Assembly: GCF_000266885.1 (NCBI RefSeq)
Contig: NC_018020.1
Span: 2,604,001 to 2,668,000 of the forward strand
Source: Turneriella parva DSM 21527
Lineage (GTDB): Bacteria > Spirochaetota > Leptospiria > Turneriellales > Turneriellaceae
Length of the DNA stretch: 64,000 bases
Direction: 5' to 3'
Position numbers and translations under genes: made by a program. Of the stretch, positions 34,368 through 42,678 are shown piece after piece. Each line of letters begins with the position of its first letter. Positions within the stretch are counted from its first letter, which is position 1. The notes below the pieces were generated by a model. That model was not told the DNA's origin, made no database searches, and worked only from the letters and a program-made list of their open reading frames with translations.

Positions 34368-34910
34368 ATGTCACGAATCGGAAACAAACCAATAGAACTG
34401 CCCGCCGGTGTGTCGCTGACAGCCGCCGACGGTTCTGTGACTGTGAAGGGCCCTAAGGGTTCGCTCGTGACGCCGTTTTTTCCGGGTTTGAAACTCGAAG
34501 TCTCGGGTACGACGGCCAAAGTAAGCCGTGAAAATGATGAAAAAGACCTGCGCGCCAAGCACGGCCTTGTGCGTTCATTGCTGCAAAACTGTGTCACTGG
34601 TACAAGCGCAGGTTATACGCAATTGTTGATTCTTCAGGGCGTCGGATATCGGGCACAAAAGAAGGGCAAAGACGTGGTGTTCAGCCTTGGCTTTTCGCAC
34701 GATGTTATTTTCAAAGAACCAGCTGACGTTTCAGTCGAGGTTGTCGAGAATACAAAAGTAAAGATCAGTGGTGTTGATAAGCAACGCGTCGGCCAAGTGG
34801 CCGCGCAAATACGCGCATACAAACAACCTGAACCATACAAAGGCAAAGGCATCCGCTACGAGAACGAGCATGTTCGCCGCAAGGCTGGCAAAGCCGGTAG
34901 CAAGAAATAA
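34368..34910 (+). CDS. rplF: 50S ribosomal protein L6
   Basis: A 180-residue L6, near the GTPase centre. Motifs: MSRIGNKPIELPAGVSL, VTVKGPKGSLVTPF and the C-terminal SGVDKQRVGQVAAQIRAYKQPEPYKGKGIRYENEHVRRKAGKAG. It is 6 bp after rpsH, with GAGGT before the ATG. Confidence 0.97.
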   Translation: MSRIGNKPIELPAGVSLTAADGSVTVKGPKGSLVTPFFPGLKLEVSGTTAKVSRENDEKDLRAKHGLVRSLLQNCVTGTSAGYTQLLILQGVGYRAQKKGKDVVFSLGFSHDVIFKEPADVSVEVVENTKVKISGVDKQRVGQVAAQIRAYKQPEPYKGKGIRYENEHVRRKAGKAGSKK

Positions 34911-34921
34911 CAGAGGATAAT

Positions 34922-35308
34922 ATGGCATCGGTAGCAAGATTAAACCGCCAAAAAGCTAAGCGCATAGCACGTGTGCGGGCGAACCTGCGAAAGGGAAATC
35001 GCGCGGGCAAGCCGCGAATTTACTTTCACGTCTCAGGCCGGCATCTTTATGCGCAGGTTGTGGATGACAACGCAGGTAAGACCCTGTTGTCATGCTCTAC
35101 GGTCGACAAGGCGCTTCAGACAACTGCAGTGAAATCGTTCACGAATAAAGAGTTTTCGGCAAAACTGGCGCATACTCTGGTAGGCAAAATGCAGGCAGCC
35201 AACCTTAAACTCGATGCGGGTTATATATTTGACCGCGGTGCAAAGCTGTATCACGGTCGCGTGAAGAGCTTTGCAGACGCATTAAGGGAAAAGGGCGTCA
35301 GCATCTGA
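34922..35308 (+). CDS. rplR: 50S ribosomal protein L18
   Basis: A 128-residue L18, a 5S rRNA-binding protein. Motifs: [57 protein letters not shown] and the ending [28 protein letters not shown]. It is 11 bp after rplF. Confidence 0.96.
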   Translation: MASVARLNRQKAKRIARVRANLRKGNRAGKPRIYFHVSGRHLYAQVVDDNAGKTLLSCSTVDKALQTTAVKSFTNKEFSAKLAHTLVGKMQAANLKLDAGYIFDRGAKLYHGRVKSFADALREKGVSI

Positions 35309-35317
35309 CGGTAAAAT

Positions 35318-35983
35318 ATGGAAGATAACAAACAATCAGGACGTAAACCCGGTGGCCGCAAGAAGAATGGCCCCAAAGAAGGCGTAAAAAAGAACCTTCT
35401 CGATATCGACGGCCAGACAATTGAACTGACAGAGCGTGTTGTCAACATGGCTCGTGTCGCTAAAGTTGTTAAAGGTGGCCGGCGCTTTTCATTCAATGCG
35501 CTGACAGTGGTCGGTGATGGCCAGACATATGTGGGCCTTGGTTTCGGCAAAGCGAAAGAGGTGCCAGAGGCAATTCGTAAATCGATCGAAGATGCGAAGA
35601 AGCGCGTCACGAAAATTCGTAAGAAAGGCAATACGATTCCCCATGAAGTTATCGGCCGTTTCAAGTCTGCGCGGGTGATGCTGAAGCCCGGCGCTCCCGG
35701 TACAGGTATTATCGCAGGTGACTCGGTGCGCGCCGTGATCGAACTCGCGGGCATTCAGGATATTCTGACCAAGGCGCTTGGCTCATCGAACCCATTGAAT
35801 ATCGTGAAGGCGACACTCAACGGACTGCAGCAGTTGCGCTCGATTGACGACGTTAAAGCACGTCGCGGGATTCCACTGCCGGTTCTTTTTGGCAATTATT
35901 CGAAGGTTCGGCGCGATGAGAAGCGCAAGGCTCTGGCGGCGGCTGCCACGGCGACCGCACCTGCGCCCACGGTTGCTCCCTGA
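35318..35983 (+). CDS. rpsE: 30S ribosomal protein S5
   Basis: A 221-residue S5, which helps accuracy and mRNA unwinding. The core [51 protein letters not shown] and [44 protein letters not shown] are normal. It is longer than usual (166-170): the N-terminus adds about 35 Gly/Lys-rich residues and the C-terminus adds an Ala/Pro tail ([15 protein letters not shown]). Confidence 0.96.
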   Translation: MEDNKQSGRKPGGRKKNGPKEGVKKNLLDIDGQTIELTERVVNMARVAKVVKGGRRFSFNALTVVGDGQTYVGLGFGKAKEVPEAIRKSIEDAKKRVTKIRKKGNTIPHEVIGRFKSARVMLKPGAPGTGIIAGDSVRAVIELAGIQDILTKALGSSNPLNIVKATLNGLQQLRSIDDVKARRGIPLPVLFGNYSKVRRDEKRKALAAAATATAPAPTVAP

Positions 35984-35994
35984 GGTAAATGGCA

Positions 35995-36177
35995 ATGAAA
36001 AAAGTCAGAATAACACAAACGAGCAGCGCGATTCGCAAATCAGACAAGCAGAAGGCCACACTGACTGCGCTCGGTCTGCGCCGCATCGGCATGGCGCGCG
36101 AGCACGTGCTGACTCCGCAAGTGAAAGGCATGCTGAAAAAAGTCGACTTTCTCGTGAAAGTTGAGGAGCTCTCATGA
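35995..36177 (+). CDS. rpmD: 50S ribosomal protein L30
   Basis: A 60-residue L30. Family motifs: [31 protein letters not shown] and a C-terminal [16 protein letters not shown] lies eight bases before the ATG at 35995 but only two before the in-frame ATG at 35989, so I prefer 35995; the difference is two residues. The stop overlaps rplO (ATGA). Confidence 0.93.
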   Translation: MKKVRITQTSSAIRKSDKQKATLTALGLRRIGMAREHVLTPQVKGMLKKVDFLVKVEELS

Positions 36178-36674
36178 ACGAACTAAAACCGAACGCAGGC
36201 GCGAACAAGCGCCGTAAAATTGTCGGTCGTGGTACGAGTAGCGGCCACGGCAAGACATCGGGTCGTGGTGGTAAAGGCCAGACTGCGCGTAATGGCGGCA
36301 ATATTCCTGCGCGCTTTGAAGGTGGCCAGTGGCCACTCTATCGCCGCATTCCGAAGCGTGGCTTTCAGAATGCATTCCGCAAAGAGCTGACGCCGGTAAA
36401 CCTCGTGAACCTGTCGCGCACCATTGCGAACGGGAAACTTGCCGAAGCCGATATAAACCTCGAAACTCTCAAGAAGGCTGGCCTGGTGCCCAAGACAACG
36501 GTGGCCTGGAAGCTGCTCGCAAAGTCAGATGGCAAACAGCTTAGCCTCGCGGGCAAGAGCATCAAGGTGAACGCAGTCAGCGAAGCGGCCAAGAAAATGG
36601 CTGAAGGCGCCGGCGCAAAAATCGAAGTGATTGTAGAAAAGTCAAAAGTTCTCGTGAAACCTGCGAAAAAATAA
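36174..36674 (+). CDS. rplO: 50S ribosomal protein L15
   Basis: A 166-residue L15. The Gly/Arg-rich N-terminal extension is typical ([31 protein letters not shown]), followed by [22 protein letters not shown] and a C-terminal [15 protein letters not shown]. It overlaps the rpmD stop and is 3 bp upstream of secY. Confidence 0.96.
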   Translation: MNELKPNAGANKRRKIVGRGTSSGHGKTSGRGGKGQTARNGGNIPARFEGGQWPLYRRIPKRGFQNAFRKELTPVNLVNLSRTIANGKLAEADINLETLKKAGLVPKTTVAWKLLAKSDGKQLSLAGKSIKVNAVSEAAKKMAEGAGAKIEVIVEKSKVLVKPAKK

Positions 36675-36677
36675 CCC

Positions 36678-38054
36678 ATGATACGCGCCATCGTAACCAT
36701 TTTTACCGTTCCCGATCTGCGTAAGAAAATTCTGTTTACGCTTGGCATGCTGCTGCTTTTCCGCATCGGCGCGCACATCACTGTACCTGGTCTTGACTTT
36801 CGTGTGCTGCAAGATTACTTTAGCAAAGCGGCAGGCGGCCAGAGCGGCAATCTGACTGACTATATCGACCTCTTTGCGGGTGGTGCCTTCAAGCGCCTTT
36901 CGGTTTTTGCCCTCGGTATTATGCCGTATATTTCGGCCTCGATCATCATGCAGATCATGATGGTAGCGGTGCCTTCATTGCAGCGTTTGGCAAAAGAAGG
37001 CGATTTCGGCCGCCGCAAGATCAACCAATACACCCGTTACGGTACCGTTCTGCTCTGCGCTCTGCAGGCATATGGCATCACGGTTTATATTACTTCGCTT
37101 CATTTTGAAGCACTACAGGGCAATAAAGGCATGCTGATACCCGGCGGCCCAGGCGCTGGTTTCACAGCGATGACGATTCTCACCATTACCGCGGGCACGA
37201 TTCTGCTGATGTGGATGGGTGAGCTCATGACTGAGCGCGGCATCGGCAACGGTACTTCACTCATCATCTTTGCCGGCATCATTGCCGGTGCACCTGCCGC
37301 GCTCGGCCAGTTTCTCGGCGACATTCGCAACGGCCAGGGAGAACCTATTCTCGCGTTTATTCTGCTCGTGCTCTTCATCGCGATGATTTCGATGTCGATT
37401 CTGCTAAGCGAAGGGCAGCGCAAGATTCCCCTGCAATACGGAAAGCGCATCGTCGGTCGCCGCATGGTACAAGGCGCCAGCCAGACTCTGCCAATTAAAG
37501 TCAACGCGGCGAACGTAATGCCGATCATTTTTGCTTCGTCACTGATGATCTTCCCTTCACAAATCGCGAGCTATTTTGGTTCGCGTTACCAGGGCTTTGC
37601 GGAAACCATACAGAAATACCTCGCGCCCGGTACGATGACGTACTTCATTATCTATATCCTGCTTATTCTCTTCTTTGCCTACTTCTATACGACGATTCAG
37701 TACAATCCGAAAGAGATTGCCGAAGCGCTGAAGAAGAATGGCGGATATATACCTGGCGTGCGTCCCGGCGCGCACACCGAAGAGACGCTCGAGCGCATTC
37801 TGAACCGCATCACGCTCTCAGGTGCAATCTTTCTTGCCTTTGTAGCGATAGCGCCAGACATCTTCATCAAAATCTGGAGCCTCGAAAAATATTCACAGCT
37901 GATTCACCTCTTCGGTGGTACATCGCTGCTCATCACTGTAGGTGTTGCTCTCGATACGCTGAAGCAAATCGAAAGCCAGCTCGTGATGCGCCATTATGAC
38001 GGCTTTATGGATCGCGGCAAGAAGTCGGCAGGCCGTCCGCGGGTGGTTCGTTGA
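36678..38054 (+). CDS. secY: preprotein translocase subunit SecY
   Basis: A 458-residue SecY, the ten-helix channel of the Sec translocon in the inner membrane. Landmarks: LFRIGAHITVPGLD in helix 1, the plug and FAGGAFKRLSVFALGIMPYISASIIMQIM, RGIGNGTSLIIFAGI, SEGQRKIPLQYGKRIVGRR (cytoplasmic loop that contacts SecA and ribosomes), NPKEIAEALKKNGGYIPGVRPG and the C-terminal VIRHYDGF-like MRHYDGFMDRGKK. Its stop shares a base with adk (TGATG). Confidence 0.98.
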   Translation: MIRAIVTIFTVPDLRKKILFTLGMLLLFRIGAHITVPGLDFRVLQDYFSKAAGGQSGNLTDYIDLFAGGAFKRLSVFALGIMPYISASIIMQIMMVAVPSLQRLAKEGDFGRRKINQYTRYGTVLLCALQAYGITVYITSLHFEALQGNKGMLIPGGPGAGFTAMTILTITAGTILLMWMGELMTERGIGNGTSLIIFAGIIAGAPAALGQFLGDIRNGQGEPILAFILLVLFIAMISMSILLSEGQRKIPLQYGKRIVGRRMVQGASQTLPIKVNAANVMPIIFASSLMIFPSQIASYFGSRYQGFAETIQKYLAPGTMTYFIIYILLILFFAYFYTTIQYNPKEIAEALKKNGGYIPGVRPGAHTEETLERILNRITLSGAIFLAFVAIAPDIFIKIWSLEKYSQLIHLFGGTSLLITVGVALDTLKQIESQLVMRHYDGFMDRGKKSAGRPRVVR

Positions 38055-38638
38055 TGGGGAACGCCCCAAACAGATTGCAACTGATTTTTCTTGGTCCTCC
38101 GGGAGCCGGTAAAGGCACGCAGGCAAAGATATTTCTGGATCGCAGTGGAATCGTTCAGATTTCTACGGGCGACATTCTGCGTGCGGCTGTGTCGAAGGGC
38201 ACTGACCTCGGCAAAGAAGCCAAGTCATACATGGATAAAGGCGAGCTGGTACCCGATTCAGTCGTCATCGGCATTATTGAGCAGCGCATTCAAGAACCCG
38301 ATTGCGCGAAGGGTTTCGTACTCGATGGATTTCCGCGTACACTCGAGCAGGCTCGCGCGCTCGATTCGATTCTGGCGAAGCTTAAGATTGAGCTGAGCCA
38401 CGTAATCAATTTTGCCGTGCCCGACGAAGAACTTGTGAAGCGTCTGCTCGGCAGAGCAGAGCAAGAGGGCCGCTCAGACGATAATCCTGAGTCGATCAAA
38501 AACCGGCTGCAGGTATTCAAAGAGAAGACGCAGCCGCTGATTCAATACTATACAGACAAGAAGATTCTGCGCGACATTAATGGCCTGGGTACGACCGCAG
38601 AGATCGCTGCGGCAGTTCAAAACGTGGTCGGAGTGTGA
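38054..38638 (+). CDS. adk: adenylate kinase, short-LID type
   Basis: A 194-residue adenylate kinase that balances ATP, ADP and AMP. Motifs: FLGPPGAGKGTQAK (P loop near residue 12), STGDILRAAV, LDGFPRT and the LID region GRAEQEGRSDDNPESIKNRL, which is the short form without a zinc module. I start at ATG 38054, which overlaps the secY stop, not TTG at 38051. The order secY-adk-map is the usual spc-operon end. Confidence 0.96.
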   Translation: MGNAPNRLQLIFLGPPGAGKGTQAKIFLDRSGIVQISTGDILRAAVSKGTDLGKEAKSYMDKGELVPDSVVIGIIEQRIQEPDCAKGFVLDGFPRTLEQARALDSILAKLKIELSHVINFAVPDEELVKRLLGRAEQEGRSDDNPESIKNRLQVFKEKTQPLIQYYTDKKILRDINGLGTTAEIAAAVQNVVGV

Positions 38639-38639
38639 T

Positions 38640-39452
38640 GTGGCAGTACGCATCTACACATCAAAAGAAGTGTCGCAAATTATGGAATCGGGCATGATCG
38701 CTTTTGAAACGCACATGCGCCTGAAAGACCATATTAAGCCCGGTGTGTCAACCGCCGACCTCGACGAAGTGGCGCGTGAATATATTTATTCAAAAAGCGC
38801 GAAGCCGGCGTTTCTCGGGTTATACGGTTTTCCGGCATGCATTTGCACCTGTCTCAACGACAGTGTAGTGCACGGTATTCCCGACAAGAAGACCGTCATT
38901 CGTGAAGGTGATGTGGTCAGCATCGATCTCGGCGTCAGCTATAACGGCTACTTTTCAGACACGGCCTGGACATGGCCCGTCGGCGAAGTGACAGAAGAGG
39001 CGCGCCAGCTGATCACTGTCACGCAGCAGTGTATGTTCAAGGGTATCGCCGAGGCAAAAGTCGATAACCGAATCGGCGCAATCGGCGAAGCCGTGCAGAA
39101 GCATGCCGAGTCGAACGGATTCGGTGTGGTGCGCCAACTCGTGGGGCACGGTATTGGCCGGGCAATTCATGAAGAGCCGCAGGTGCCTAACTATGGCCGC
39201 AAGAAAGACGGCATTAAAATTCGCGCCGGAATGGTGTTGGCGATTGAGCCGATGATCAACGCCGGCACGTACGATGTATATACAGATTCAGATAAGTGGA
39301 CTGTGCGAACCAAAGACGGTAAATTGAGCGCTCATTTCGAGCACACTGTTGCGGTCACGAGTACAGGTCCGGTCATTTGCACGATGCCCAAAGGTGCAAA
39401 TGTCAACGTTTTTGAGATGATGGGGTTAGAGACAGTTGGAGCAAGTGCATGA
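38640..39452 (+). CDS. map: methionine aminopeptidase, type I
   Basis: A 270-residue metalloaminopeptidase that removes the initiator Met. Metal ligands: Asp in [19 protein letters not shown] (two), His in [18 protein letters not shown], Glu in [10 protein letters not shown] and Glu in FEHTVAV; all five are present. It uses a GTG start at 38640, one base after adk stops, with GGAG six bases upstream; the open frame extends further back but into adk. Its stop overlaps rpmJ (ATGA). Confidence 0.96.
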   Translation: MAVRIYTSKEVSQIMESGMIAFETHMRLKDHIKPGVSTADLDEVAREYIYSKSAKPAFLGLYGFPACICTCLNDSVVHGIPDKKTVIREGDVVSIDLGVSYNGYFSDTAWTWPVGEVTEEARQLITVTQQCMFKGIAEAKVDNRIGAIGEAVQKHAESNGFGVVRQLVGHGIGRAIHEEPQVPNYGRKKDGIKIRAGMVLAIEPMINAGTYDVYTDSDKWTVRTKDGKLSAHFEHTVAVTSTGPVICTMPKGANVNVFEMMGLETVGASA

Positions 39453-39565
39453 AAGTCAGAGCATCAGTAAGAAAAATTTGCCCGCAATGCAAAGTCATTC
39501 GCAGAGCGGGTATCATACGCGTCATTTGTAAATCAAATCCGCGTCATAAACAGAGGCAGAGGTAA
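39449..39565 (+). CDS. rpmJ: 50S ribosomal protein L36
   Basis: A 38-residue L36 of the zinc-binding kind: [19 protein letters not shown], with Cys11, Cys14, Cys27 and His32/33 forming the zinc site, ending HKQRQR. It overlaps map by ATGA and ends 2 bp before rpsM. infA, usually between map and rpmJ, is absent here. Confidence 0.96.
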   Translation: MKVRASVRKICPQCKVIRRAGIIRVICKSNPRHKQRQR

Positions 39566-39567
39566 AA

Positions 39568-39951
39568 ATGGCACGTATCGAAGGTATTGACTTACCGAAC
39601 CAGAAGCGCGTAGTTATCGGCTTAACGTACATCTACGGCATCGGCGACAAAGTTGCGCACGACATCGTGACGAAAGCGGGTATTCCGCTGGCGAAGCGCG
39701 TGCACGAACTTTCAGAAGACGAAGTCGGCAAGATCAAGAAGATCATCGATGCGGAGTACACTGTTGAAGGTGCACTGCGCTCGAAGGTTCAGCTCGATAT
39801 GAAGCGCCTGGTCGACACAGGTTCTTACCGCGGTTCTCGCCATCGCAAAGGTCTGCCCGCGCGCGGCCAGCGAACCAAGACAAATGCCCGTACCCGCAAG
39901 GGACGCCGCCTCACTGTGGCTGGCAAGAAATCTGCACCAAGCAAAGGTTAA
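39568..39951 (+). CDS. rpsM: 30S ribosomal protein S13
   Basis: A 127-residue S13, at the subunit bridge in the head. Motifs: [33 protein letters not shown] and [31 protein letters not shown]. It starts 2 bp after rpmJ and opens the alpha operon. Confidence 0.97.
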   Translation: MARIEGIDLPNQKRVVIGLTYIYGIGDKVAHDIVTKAGIPLAKRVHELSEDEVGKIKKIIDAEYTVEGALRSKVQLDMKRLVDTGSYRGSRHRKGLPARGQRTKTNARTRKGRRLTVAGKKSAPSKG

Positions 39952-39966
39952 TGTAAAAGGAAACAA

Positions 39967-40380
39967 ATGAGCGAAGAAGTCAAAGAAGCAGCTGGCGAAG
40001 AAGGCAAAGGCAAAAAAGTCAAAGATAAGGGTCGTGTTCCCCGTGGACGCGTCTATATCAACGCCACGTTCAATAATACGATCATTACGATCACCGATAT
40101 GAATGGCAATTCAATCGCCTGGGCATCAGGTGGTTCGCTCGAATTTAAGGGCTCACGCAAGGCAACGCCTTACGCGGCGCAGCTCGCCGCACGCTCTGCG
40201 CTCGACAAGGCGCGTGAGCGTGGTCTGCATGAGGTGGAGATCTACGTAAAGGGGCCAGGTGTAGGCCGTGAGCAGGCAATTCGTACATTGGCTGCATCGG
40301 GCCTTCGGGTCAGCCTCATAAAAGACACGACCCCGGTGCCCCATAACGGCTGCCGGCCGCGTAAGAAGAGAAGGGTTTAA
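39967..40380 (+). CDS. rpsK: 30S ribosomal protein S11
   Basis: A 137-residue S11 on the platform of the small subunit. The core [48 protein letters not shown] and [43 protein letters not shown] is complete. It has a charged N-terminal extension of about 25 residues ([19 protein letters not shown]). It is 15 bp after rpsM. Confidence 0.97.
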   Translation: MSEEVKEAAGEEGKGKKVKDKGRVPRGRVYINATFNNTIITITDMNGNSIAWASGGSLEFKGSRKATPYAAQLAARSALDKARERGLHEVEIYVKGPGVGREQAIRTLAASGLRVSLIKDTTPVPHNGCRPRKKRRV

Positions 40381-40394
40381 GGTAACGAGGAAAA

Positions 40395-41024
40395 ATGGCA
40401 AGAGCAATTGGACCAGCATGTAGGTTGTGCAGACGCGAGGGACTGAAACTGTTTCTCAAAGGTCAGAAGTGCATGACCGACAAATGTATTTTTAATAAGA
40501 GAAAGAACCCACCCGGACCACCACCGAAGCGTAAGCCGAAAATGTCTGGCTATGCGACTCAGCTGCGGGAAAAGCAGAAAGTGAAGCGTGTCTACGGTGT
40601 TCTTGAACGACCGTTTCGCAACTATTTTGAATCGGCATCGCGCATGCGCGGCATTACCGGTGAGAATCTGTTGATTCTGCTCGAGCGCCGCCTCGACAAC
40701 TCGCTCTACCGCATTGGTATGGCGTCGTCGCGCGCGCAGGCTCGAAATTTTATAACGCACGGCCATATTCAGGTCAACGGCCGCCGCGTTGATATTCCGA
40801 GCTTTAAAGTTTCTATCGGCGATACCATCGGTCTCGGCGAAAAGCTGAAGTCGAACAAGGTATTGGCTGAAAACCTAGAGATGTCTAAAAATGCCGGCCT
40901 CGTCGCCGACTGGATGGAACTCTCAGAAGACGGCAAGTCAGCTAAAGTGGTGAAGCTACCTTCACGCGAGAATGTTGATATTCCGATCAAAGAAAACGTA
41001 ATTGTGGAATTGTACTCCAAATAA
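40395..41024 (+). CDS. rpsD: 30S ribosomal protein S4, zinc-binding type
   Basis: A 209-residue S4, a primary 16S-binding protein important for accuracy. The N-terminal Cys cluster ([18 protein letters not shown] then MTDKC) is the zinc-binding type. The S4 domain is near residues 95-160 ([36 protein letters not shown]). It is 14 bp after rpsK. Confidence 0.97.
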   Translation: MARAIGPACRLCRREGLKLFLKGQKCMTDKCIFNKRKNPPGPPPKRKPKMSGYATQLREKQKVKRVYGVLERPFRNYFESASRMRGITGENLLILLERRLDNSLYRIGMASSRAQARNFITHGHIQVNGRRVDIPSFKVSIGDTIGLGEKLKSNKVLAENLEMSKNAGLVADWMELSEDGKSAKVVKLPSRENVDIPIKENVIVELYSK

Positions 41025-41042
41025 TTGAGGGGAGAACACGAG

Positions 41043-42020
41043 ATGGCAAAAGCAGCACCAAAAAATTTACTGAAAGGCCTCAAGCGCCCAAAATCGGCTG
41101 AGTTTCAGCACGTCGAGACGCGCCCTGACTATGGCAAATTCGTCGCCGAGCCTTTTGAGAAAGGTTTTGGTGTCACGATCGCGAACAGTCTGCGGCGTGT
41201 GCTGATGTCTTACATCGAAGGCGCGGCAATCGTTGCCGTGAAAATCGAAGGCGTCAGCCATGAATTTTCGACGATGCCCGGCATCAAAGAAGATGTGACC
41301 CGCCTGATTCTGAACCTCAAACGAGTTCGCCTAAAGATGGAAGGCCAGGGCCCGCTCACTCTCGAAGTCGAGAAGAAGGGCGCAGGTGTTTTGATGGCAG
41401 GCGACTTTGCAGTGTCGAACAGTGTCGAGATTATGAATCCCGACCTGGTGCTCGCGCACATGAACGAAGATGCAAACCTCAAGATGACGTTGCAGATCGA
41501 CAAGGGCCGCGGTTATCTGCCGGCAGAAATCACCAAAAAGATGATCGATGAAGTCGGTGTTATCCCCATCGATGCACTTTTCTCGCCAATCACAAAGGTT
41601 AACTTTGACATTACAGAAACGCGCGTCGACCAGCGCACAGATTATGACAAGGTAACCTTTGAGATCTGGACCGATATGACAATTTCGCCAGAAGACGCAA
41701 TGGCCTATGCGGCGAAGATTCTAAAAGAGCACCTCACAGTTTTCATCAACTTCGCAGAAGAGATGTACGAAGAAGAAGAGTTTGATGAAACCGATGAGCG
41801 CCTGAAGAAGGCAATGCAGGTTGCGCTCGAAGACATGGAGATGTCTGTTCGCAGCATTGCAGTACTGCGCAGCCTCGATATGCGCAATGTCAAAGATATC
41901 GTAACACGTTACGAAGACGATTTGCGCAAGAGCAAGCATTACTCAGATAAGGTGCTGCTGCAGCTCAAGAGCAAACTCGCCAACATGAACCTCGCATTCG
42001 GTATGCGTGACGGCCGCTAA
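41043..42020 (+). CDS. rpoA: DNA-directed RNA polymerase subunit alpha
   Basis: A 325-residue RNA polymerase alpha subunit. Motifs: FEKGFGVTIANSLRRVLMSYIEGAAIVAVKIEGVSHEFSTMPGIKEDV, NFDITETRVDQRTDYDKVTFEIWTD, and a C-terminal domain (MEMSVRSIAVLRSLDMRNVKDIVTRYEDDLRKSKHYSDKVL) which is a recognisable if divergent alphaCTD. I use ATG 41043, six codons inside a longer open frame, because GGGGAG lies just upstream. Confidence 0.97.
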   Translation: MAKAAPKNLLKGLKRPKSAEFQHVETRPDYGKFVAEPFEKGFGVTIANSLRRVLMSYIEGAAIVAVKIEGVSHEFSTMPGIKEDVTRLILNLKRVRLKMEGQGPLTLEVEKKGAGVLMAGDFAVSNSVEIMNPDLVLAHMNEDANLKMTLQIDKGRGYLPAEITKKMIDEVGVIPIDALFSPITKVNFDITETRVDQRTDYDKVTFEIWTDMTISPEDAMAYAAKILKEHLTVFINFAEEMYEEEEFDETDERLKKAMQVALEDMEMSVRSIAVLRSLDMRNVKDIVTRYEDDLRKSKHYSDKVLLQLKSKLANMNLAFGMRDGR

Positions 42021-42041
42021 GGCCAAAAAGACGGAGATAAC

Positions 42042-42548
42042 ATGATTAAGGGCAACAAAGTAAAGCACCTCAACAAGAAAGTTGGACATCGCCAGGCGAT
42101 GCTCGGCAACCTTGTGCAGTCGCTGTTTTACCATGAAAATATCACGACTACGGTAGCGAAAGCGAAAGTGGCGCGGCAAATTGCTGAGAAACTTATCACG
42201 CGCGCGCGTGAAAACCAGAAGGCAACTCTGTCACCTGCCGAGAAAGTACACAACCTGCGTGAAGCTGGTAAAATTATCACTGACAAAGAGATTCTGCATA
42301 AACTCTTTGATGATATTGCACCCCGGTTTGCAACGAGGCCCGGTGGTTACACGCGCATTCTGCGTGTAGGCCAGCGTATTTCAGACGCATCAGAAATGGC
42401 AGTTCTGCAGCTCGTCGAGCGCAAAGAGCTGGCACAGCTGAAAGACGACCGGTCAAAGGTTCGTGCGGCGAGAAAGGCAAAGTCGACCAAGAAGCCCGCT
42501 GAAAAGAAAGCGGCCGAGCCAAAAGAAAAGAAAGCAAAAAAGAAGTAA
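42042..42548 (+). CDS. rplQ: 50S ribosomal protein L17
   Basis: A 168-residue L17 with the core KHLNKKVGHRQAMLGNLVQSLFYHENITTTVAKAK and RFATRPGGYTRILRVGQRISDASEMAVLQLVE. The usual length is 115-130, so about 40 Lys/Ala/Glu-rich residues are added at the C-terminus (KKPAEKKAAEPKEKKAKKK). It is the last gene of the ribosomal run and is followed at once by a terminator. Confidence 0.96.
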   Translation: MIKGNKVKHLNKKVGHRQAMLGNLVQSLFYHENITTTVAKAKVARQIAEKLITRARENQKATLSPAEKVHNLREAGKIITDKEILHKLFDDIAPRFATRPGGYTRILRVGQRISDASEMAVLQLVERKELAQLKDDRSKVRAARKAKSTKKPAEKKAAEPKEKKAKKK

Positions 42549-42571
42549 TCCGGAGTTTCCAGTGAACCGGT

Positions 42572-42599
42572 AAAACGCGCCCCCGTGGCGCGTTTTTTT
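42572..42599 (+). terminator. intrinsic terminator of the ribosomal cluster
   Basis: Stem AAAACGCGCC / GGCGCGTTTT with loop CCCGT, running into TTTTTTT. It lies 24 bp after the rplQ stop, in the correct orientation, and has a real U tract, unlike most long hairpins in this window. Confidence 0.92.
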
Positions 42600-42678
42600 A
42601 TGCCCGCGGGCAAACAGCATTCTGGTTGAAGCGGCATATCGAAAAACAGCACTCTCCCAAAGGTTAACCGTAACAAGC